Part shown: in pieces, positions 5,789 to 8,181 of the stretch | How the letters are laid out: the number at the start of each line of letters is the position of its first letter | Position numbering within the stretch: the first letter of the stretch is position 1 | Source: Acidobacteriaceae bacterium | Lineage (GTDB): Bacteria > Acidobacteriota > Terriglobia > Terriglobales > Acidobacteriaceae | Direction: 5' to 3' | Length of the DNA: 8,181 nucleotides | NCBI GenBank assembly: GCA_030044455.1 | Contig: JASHVU010000383.1 | Location: 1 to 8,181, forward strand | Notes under the pieces: model-generated | The model's input: only the letters and a program-made list of their open reading frames with translations | What the model was told of the DNA's origin: nothing | Database searches by the model: none | Program-made: the position numbers and the translations under genes

Positions 5789-6427
5789 TTCCAAAGCGAT
5801 TCCGAGATCGAGGGTGGATATCACCGAAACTCCGGAAACAGCAAACTCCACATCCATGCCGGCGACCGAGCCGTTCAGGTCGATCGCCCGGCAGGCGTCG
5901 CGGACAACGAAAGCTGCGAGACCAAGGCGGCGGGCATCGAGCGCCGACGAGCCGACGCAGAAGTCGTAAGCCAGGCCGGCAAAGAAAACGCGCGTGAGAC
6001 CTCGCTCGGCAAGGTAACCCGCCAGGCCGGTCGGAGTGGTGCGGTCATTCTCATAGAAGGCCGAATAGGAGTCGATCCGAGTTCTGAAGCCCTTGCGTAA
6101 AACGAGTTCTGCCTGGGTGAGTTTCAGTTCGGGATGGAAATCGGCCCCGGGAGTCCCCTGCACGCAATGGGTCGGCCAGAGAGTCTGTTGGCCGTAGTCG
6201 AGTTCAATAGTTTCAAAGGGCTGCGCTCCGGCATGCGAGCCTGCGAATGAAATGTGATCTGCCGGGTGCCAATCCTGGGTGAGGACGATGTGGGAGAAGA
6301 GAGGTGCGAGGCGATGGATTGGCTCGATGACGGCATCGCCTTCGGGAACGGCAAGCGCACCCCCAGGACAGAAATCTTTCTGGACGTCGATCACGACAAG
6401 AACGTCGGTGGGGGTGACTTGGACCAA
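5780..6427 (-). CDS. pncA: Nicotinamidase / pyrazinamidase (PncA)
   Basis: A 215-residue isochorismatase-fold hydrolase that deamidates nicotinamide to nicotinate in the NAD salvage (Preiss-Handler) route, in the cytosol. It would also activate pyrazinamide. Seen: the catalytic triad Asp14 (VVIDVQKDFCPGGAL), Lys112 (VLRKGF) and Cys157 (AYDFCVGSSA); metal ligands Asp52, His54 and His58 in TQDWHPADHISF; WPTHCVQGTPGADFHP (84-99), also typical of nicotinamidases. Length and motif spacing match bacterial PncA. No ATG is available in frame before the VIDVQKDF strand. The likely start is TTG at 6427, with AAGG 7 bases upstream. The frame stays open further upstream, so a longer form is not excluded. 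No other NAD gene is nearby. Confidence 0.93.
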   Translation of the reverse strand: MVQVTPTDVLVVIDVQKDFCPGGALAVPEGDAVIEPIHRLAPLFSHIVLTQDWHPADHISFAGSHAGAQPFETIELDYGQQTLWPTHCVQGTPGADFHPELKLTQAELVLRKGFRTRIDSYSAFYENDRTTPTGLAGYLAERGLTRVFFAGLAYDFCVGSSALDARRLGLAAFVVRDACRAIDLNGSVAGMDVEFAVSGVSVISTLDLGIALEAN

Positions 6428-6510
6428 AGCGGGACCTTGGGCGCAACAGGTATAGCTTACGGCAGTGTGTGGGCGCGGAGAGCTGTGGGTCAGGAAATGC
6501 TGTAGGGCAT

Positions 6511-6533
6511 GTGCAATTAACGGTTAATTGCAC
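6511..6533. promoter_or_regulatory. Perfect 23-base palindrome, candidate operator upstream of pncA
   Basis: GTGCAATTAAC (6511-6521) and GTTAATTGCAC (6523-6533) are perfect 11-base arms around a single G. The site is 84 bases upstream of the pncA TTG start. No T-tract follows on either strand, which argues against a terminator. The length and symmetry are right for a dimeric repressor, but I cannot match it to a known NAD regulator site. Confidence 0.55.
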
Positions 6534-6671
6534 CAAGACTGGTGTAAGACAGCCCAAGGCGCCCACGCAAGACAGCCGTAAGACATGGCCACCCTCAGCG
6601 TAGGACCTGTCTTACACGGTTCGCCTTACGCGTATGACGTGAGCCCGCGAACCCTGGCACCGCGTAAGACA
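6534..6671. repeat. Helically phased YAAGAC / GTAAGACA repeat cluster
   Basis: The hexamer YAAGAC starts at 6534, 6545, 6568, 6579 and 6665, and its inverse is at 6609-6614. The composite CAAGAC-N4-GTAAGACA occurs twice (6534-6551, 6568-6585), with hexamer starts 11 bases apart in each. The 11-base inverted pair GTGTAAGACAG (6542-6552) and CTGTCTTACAC (6607-6617) also stands out. On the minus strand the composites read TGTCTTA-N4-NGTCTTG, the layout of OmpR/PhoB-type response-regulator sites (7-base units every 11 bases). The binding protein is unknown. Confidence 0.5.
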
Positions 6672-6730
6672 TTCAGGATTGTACCAAGGTAGATCGACGA
6701 CACGAGGCCAAGCGATCACGATTTTCACAG

Positions 6731-6761
6731 TTGTAACAATATTTGTTGAAACAAATATTAT
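6731..6761 (+). promoter_or_regulatory. Candidate yceI promoter overlapped by a perfect 22-base palindrome
   Basis: AATATTTGTT (6738-6747) and AACAAATATT (6750-6759) are perfect 10-base arms around GA. A smaller dyad, TTGT-A-ACAA (6731-6739), overlaps its left end. A possible sigma70 promoter is TTGTAA (6731-6736) with TATTAT (6756-6761), spacer 19, which is slightly long. A bound dimer would cover the -10 box. TTGT/ACAA arms in AT-rich DNA are common for MarR-family sites. The regulator is not identified, and no MarR gene is in the window. Confidence 0.5.
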
Positions 6762-6834
6762 TCCTCCGCATCTTATCCGAATGAATGGAGTCCTGGCACT
6801 CACTGCATGGCACCAACCCTAAAAGGAGCAACTC

Positions 6835-7404
6835 ATGACCACTAGCGCAGTCGCTACGCCTGCTACCCCCGCCGCTACAACCGCCTGGAACATCGATCCC
6901 GCCCACTCCGCGGCCGAGTTCAAGGTGAAACACATGATGATCTCGAACGTGAAAGGCAGCTTCTCAGGCCTTTCCGGTGTCCTGACCGAACACACCGTCG
7001 ATTCCACGTTGTCTTTCATCGAGGCCTCGATTCCGGTAGCCACCGTCGCAACCGGAGACGCACAGCGCGATGGACACTTGAAGAGCGCAGACTTTTTCGA
7101 CGCCGAGAAGTACCCGACGCTCGATTTCAAATCGACCAAAGTGGTGAAGAAGGGCGAGGCAGAGTACGACGTGACCGGCGACCTGACCATCCACGGCGTG
7201 ACTAGGCCCGCAACCTTCGCCGTCGAGGGCCCCAGCGCACCGGGCAAGGATCCCTGGGGAAATACGCGCATCGGGCTTTCAGCCACAACGAAGATCAATC
7301 GCAAAGATTTCGGCCTGACCTGGAATGCGGCGCTCGAGACGGGCGGCTTCCTGGTGGGCGAAGAAGTTGCCATCACGCTCGAAGTGCAGTTCATCAAGGC
7401 GTAG
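6835..7404 (+). CDS. YceI-like family protein (lipocalin-like beta-barrel)
   Basis: A 189-residue protein. The ATG at 6835 has AAGGAG with a 6-base spacer. After a flexible Thr/Ala/Pro-rich N-terminus (2-17) the YceI fold starts with WNIDPAHSAAEFKVKHMMIS (18-37), then GSFSGLSGVL (41-50), the signature RDGHLKSADFFDAEKYPTL (78-96), the strand DLTIHGVTRPATF, and DFGLTWNAALETGGFLVGEE near the end. No signal peptide is seen, so it is probably cytoplasmic, unlike E. coli YceI. Known: YceI proteins bind long isoprenoids or amphipathic lipids in a barrel, and some are induced by high pH, osmotic or redox stress. The actual ligand here is unknown. It is probably regulated through the palindrome at 6738-6759. 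An XRE-type regulator begins 6 bases after its stop and may be co-transcribed. Confidence 0.92.
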   Translation: MTTSAVATPATPAATTAWNIDPAHSAAEFKVKHMMISNVKGSFSGLSGVLTEHTVDSTLSFIEASIPVATVATGDAQRDGHLKSADFFDAEKYPTLDFKSTKVVKKGEAEYDVTGDLTIHGVTRPATFAVEGPSAPGKDPWGNTRIGLSATTKINRKDFGLTWNAALETGGFLVGEEVAITLEVQFIKA

Positions 7405-7410
7405 TGAACG

Positions 7411-7779
7411 GTGGTCGGTGAACGGTTTGCCGCTTCCGGTTGCGCTGGCGAAACTTCGCGGGCCGAGCTGGGACAGCGCATCGGCGTGACGCGGCAAACG
7501 ATCGCCGCCATCGAACGCGGAAAATACTCGCCAACGCTCGAGGCGGCATTTCGCATCGCCGATGTCTTCAAAGTCGAGCTTCTGGAAGTATTCACCTGGG
7601 AAGCGAGCGGCGGAGTCATTGAGAACGGTCAAGCGCCCCAGGGTGAGCGGGACACCGGAACCAAAGTCGGCGATAATGGTTGTGCGCCCGGCAAGGCGGC
7701 TCGCCGGGTGTCCCGGCCTTTGACTCAGGGGACCGGGAAAGCGCGAAAACGAGTGCGCATTCCCCGCGCATGCCGTTAA
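7411..7779 (+). CDS. XRE/Cro-type (YgzD-like) helix-turn-helix regulator with abnormal N-terminus, possibly frameshifted
   Basis: Residues 16-64 read like a small XRE regulator of the YgzD kind: SRAELGQRIGV, the recognition helix TRQTIAAIERGKYSPTLEAA (27-46), then FRIADVFKVELLEVFTW. Family members are usually about 65-75 residues, with a first helix such as NRLKELRAEKG. Here the first 15 residues (VGERFAASGCAGET) do not form it. In another frame, from GTG at 7418, the DNA reads LPLPVALAKL before a position where one extra T would rejoin SRAEL. After FTW the frame continues for about 57 residues of Gly/Arg-rich sequence without family resemblance. The GTG start at 7411, 6 bases after the yceI stop, has no clear ribosome binding site. 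It could be a decayed regulator, a gene with two small indels, or an intact variant. Translational coupling to yceI is possible. Confidence 0.55.
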   Translation: MVGERFAASGCAGETSRAELGQRIGVTRQTIAAIERGKYSPTLEAAFRIADVFKVELLEVFTWEASGGVIENGQAPQGERDTGTKVGDNGCAPGKAARRVSRPLTQGTGKARKRVRIPRACR

Positions 7780-7818
7780 CGAGGAGGTCGGAAAAGGCAG
7801 AAGCCGAGGAGACCTCTG

Positions 7819-8181
7819 ATGACCGGCTTGCGGCGTAGCACCGTCCCCTCGCTTCCACTCGCTATTGGATTTCTTATTGCTGTGAGCACGATTGGCTCCT
7901 CAGCGGCCAAGTCGCAGGAGGCAAATCCGGCTCCGTCGCCGCCCGCAGCCACGATCCGCACCACCACGCGCATGGTCACCCTCGAAGTTGTGGTCAAGGA
8001 TCACAAGGGTCAGCACGTAACCGGACTCAAGCCGGAGGATTTTCAGCTCTTCGAGCACACACCGAGCAAGAGCAAGGAAATGCGCGAACAGAAGATCGCG
8101 GCGTTTCGTGAGGTTTCTGTCGCGGACCTGCCACGAAACGCCAGTTCCGAGGTAAATCCTGCGGCCGGGGTCTACACGAAT
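7819..8181 (+). CDS. VWFA-related Acidobacterial-domain secreted protein, N-terminal part
   Basis: The first 121 residues of a gene that leaves the right edge. The ATG at 7819 has GAGGAG with a 7-base spacer. Seen: an N-terminal signal peptide (about 1-32, core LPLAIGFLIAVSTIG), a Pro/Ala-rich linker (35-45), then TRMVTLEVVVKDHKGQHVTGL (50-70), KPEDFQLFE (71-79) and QKIAAFREV (91-99). This order, a valine-rich strand followed by VTGLKPEDF and then QKI-AF, is the opening signature of the VWFA-related Acidobacterial domain family (TIGR03436), which is expanded in Acidobacteriota. The von Willebrand A domain with its metal site would follow outside the window. Function in this family is mostly unknown. 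It is an exported, probably adhesive or scaffold-like protein and a useful marker for the lineage. Confidence 0.85.
   Translation, partial: MTGLRRSTVPSLPLAIGFLIAVSTIGSSAAKSQEANPAPSPPAATIRTTTRMVTLEVVVKDHKGQHVTGLKPEDFQLFEHTPSKSKEMREQKIAAFREVSVADLPRNASSEVNPAAGVYTN

Larger units (their letters stand above)
6428..6834. other. Divergent regulatory region between pncA and the YceI-like gene
   Basis: About 400 bases with no convincing gene on either strand. It contains, in order, a perfect palindrome (6511-6533), a cluster of YAAGAC/GTAAGACA repeats (6534-6671), and a perfect AT-rich palindrome on a candidate promoter (6731-6761). This density of symmetric or phased motifs is much greater than elsewhere in the window and suggests multi-input control of one or both divergent genes. 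Confidence 0.6.

Noticed and set aside
6534..6671. The GTAAGACA repeats as a CRISPR array
   Set aside because: Units are only 6-8 bases, spacing is uneven, one copy is inverted, and no cas gene is present.
6819..7619. A 266-residue minus-strand open frame
   Set aside because: It is antisense to the YceI-like gene, which carries the full family signature and a strong ribosome binding site.

Overview
The window is GC-rich and looks like chromosomal DNA of an Acidobacteriota (Terriglobia-type) bacterium. The main reasons are the N-terminus of a VWFA-related Acidobacterial-domain protein at the right edge and the type of secreted S9 peptidase at the left edge. This assignment is inferred from protein families, not from a marker gene. 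I see no insertion sequence, phage gene, CRISPR array, tRNA or rRNA.

Left part (1-4008), all on the minus strand. Reading leftwards there is an Rrf2-family regulator with three cysteines suited to an Fe-S cluster. A well-formed TPP (THI-box) riboswitch follows, then an 813-residue TonB-dependent outer-membrane receptor. An intergenic stretch with two perfect GC-rich hairpins separates this from the start of a secreted S9-type peptidase that runs off the window. The riboswitch is the most informative signal. By sequence the receptor would be annotated as a siderophore receptor, but its leader predicts control by thiamine pyrophosphate, so its likely cargo is thiamine or a thiamine precursor. 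A stem that would cover its Shine-Dalgarno sequence gives a plausible translational switch.

Middle part (4009-6427). A small multi-pass membrane protein with histidines in its hydrophobic segments is divergent from the Rrf2 gene. It is convergent with queD (6-carboxytetrahydropterin synthase, 7-deazaguanine pathway). Then come a small two-helix membrane protein and pncA (nicotinamidase, NAD salvage, probable TTG start), all minus strand but with gaps too wide for a tight operon.

Right part (6428-8181). The roughly 400-base region between pncA (minus) and a YceI-like gene (plus) is unusually rich in symmetric DNA. It holds a perfect 23-base palindrome, a set of helically phased YAAGAC repeats reminiscent of OmpR/PhoB-type sites, and a perfect 22-base palindrome on the candidate yceI promoter. 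Directly after yceI lies an XRE/Cro-type regulator with an abnormal N-terminus and a long non-family tail, possibly frameshifted. The window ends in a secreted VWFA-related protein with a strong ribosome binding site.

All identifications come from reading motifs and translations by eye. No database or folding search was run.
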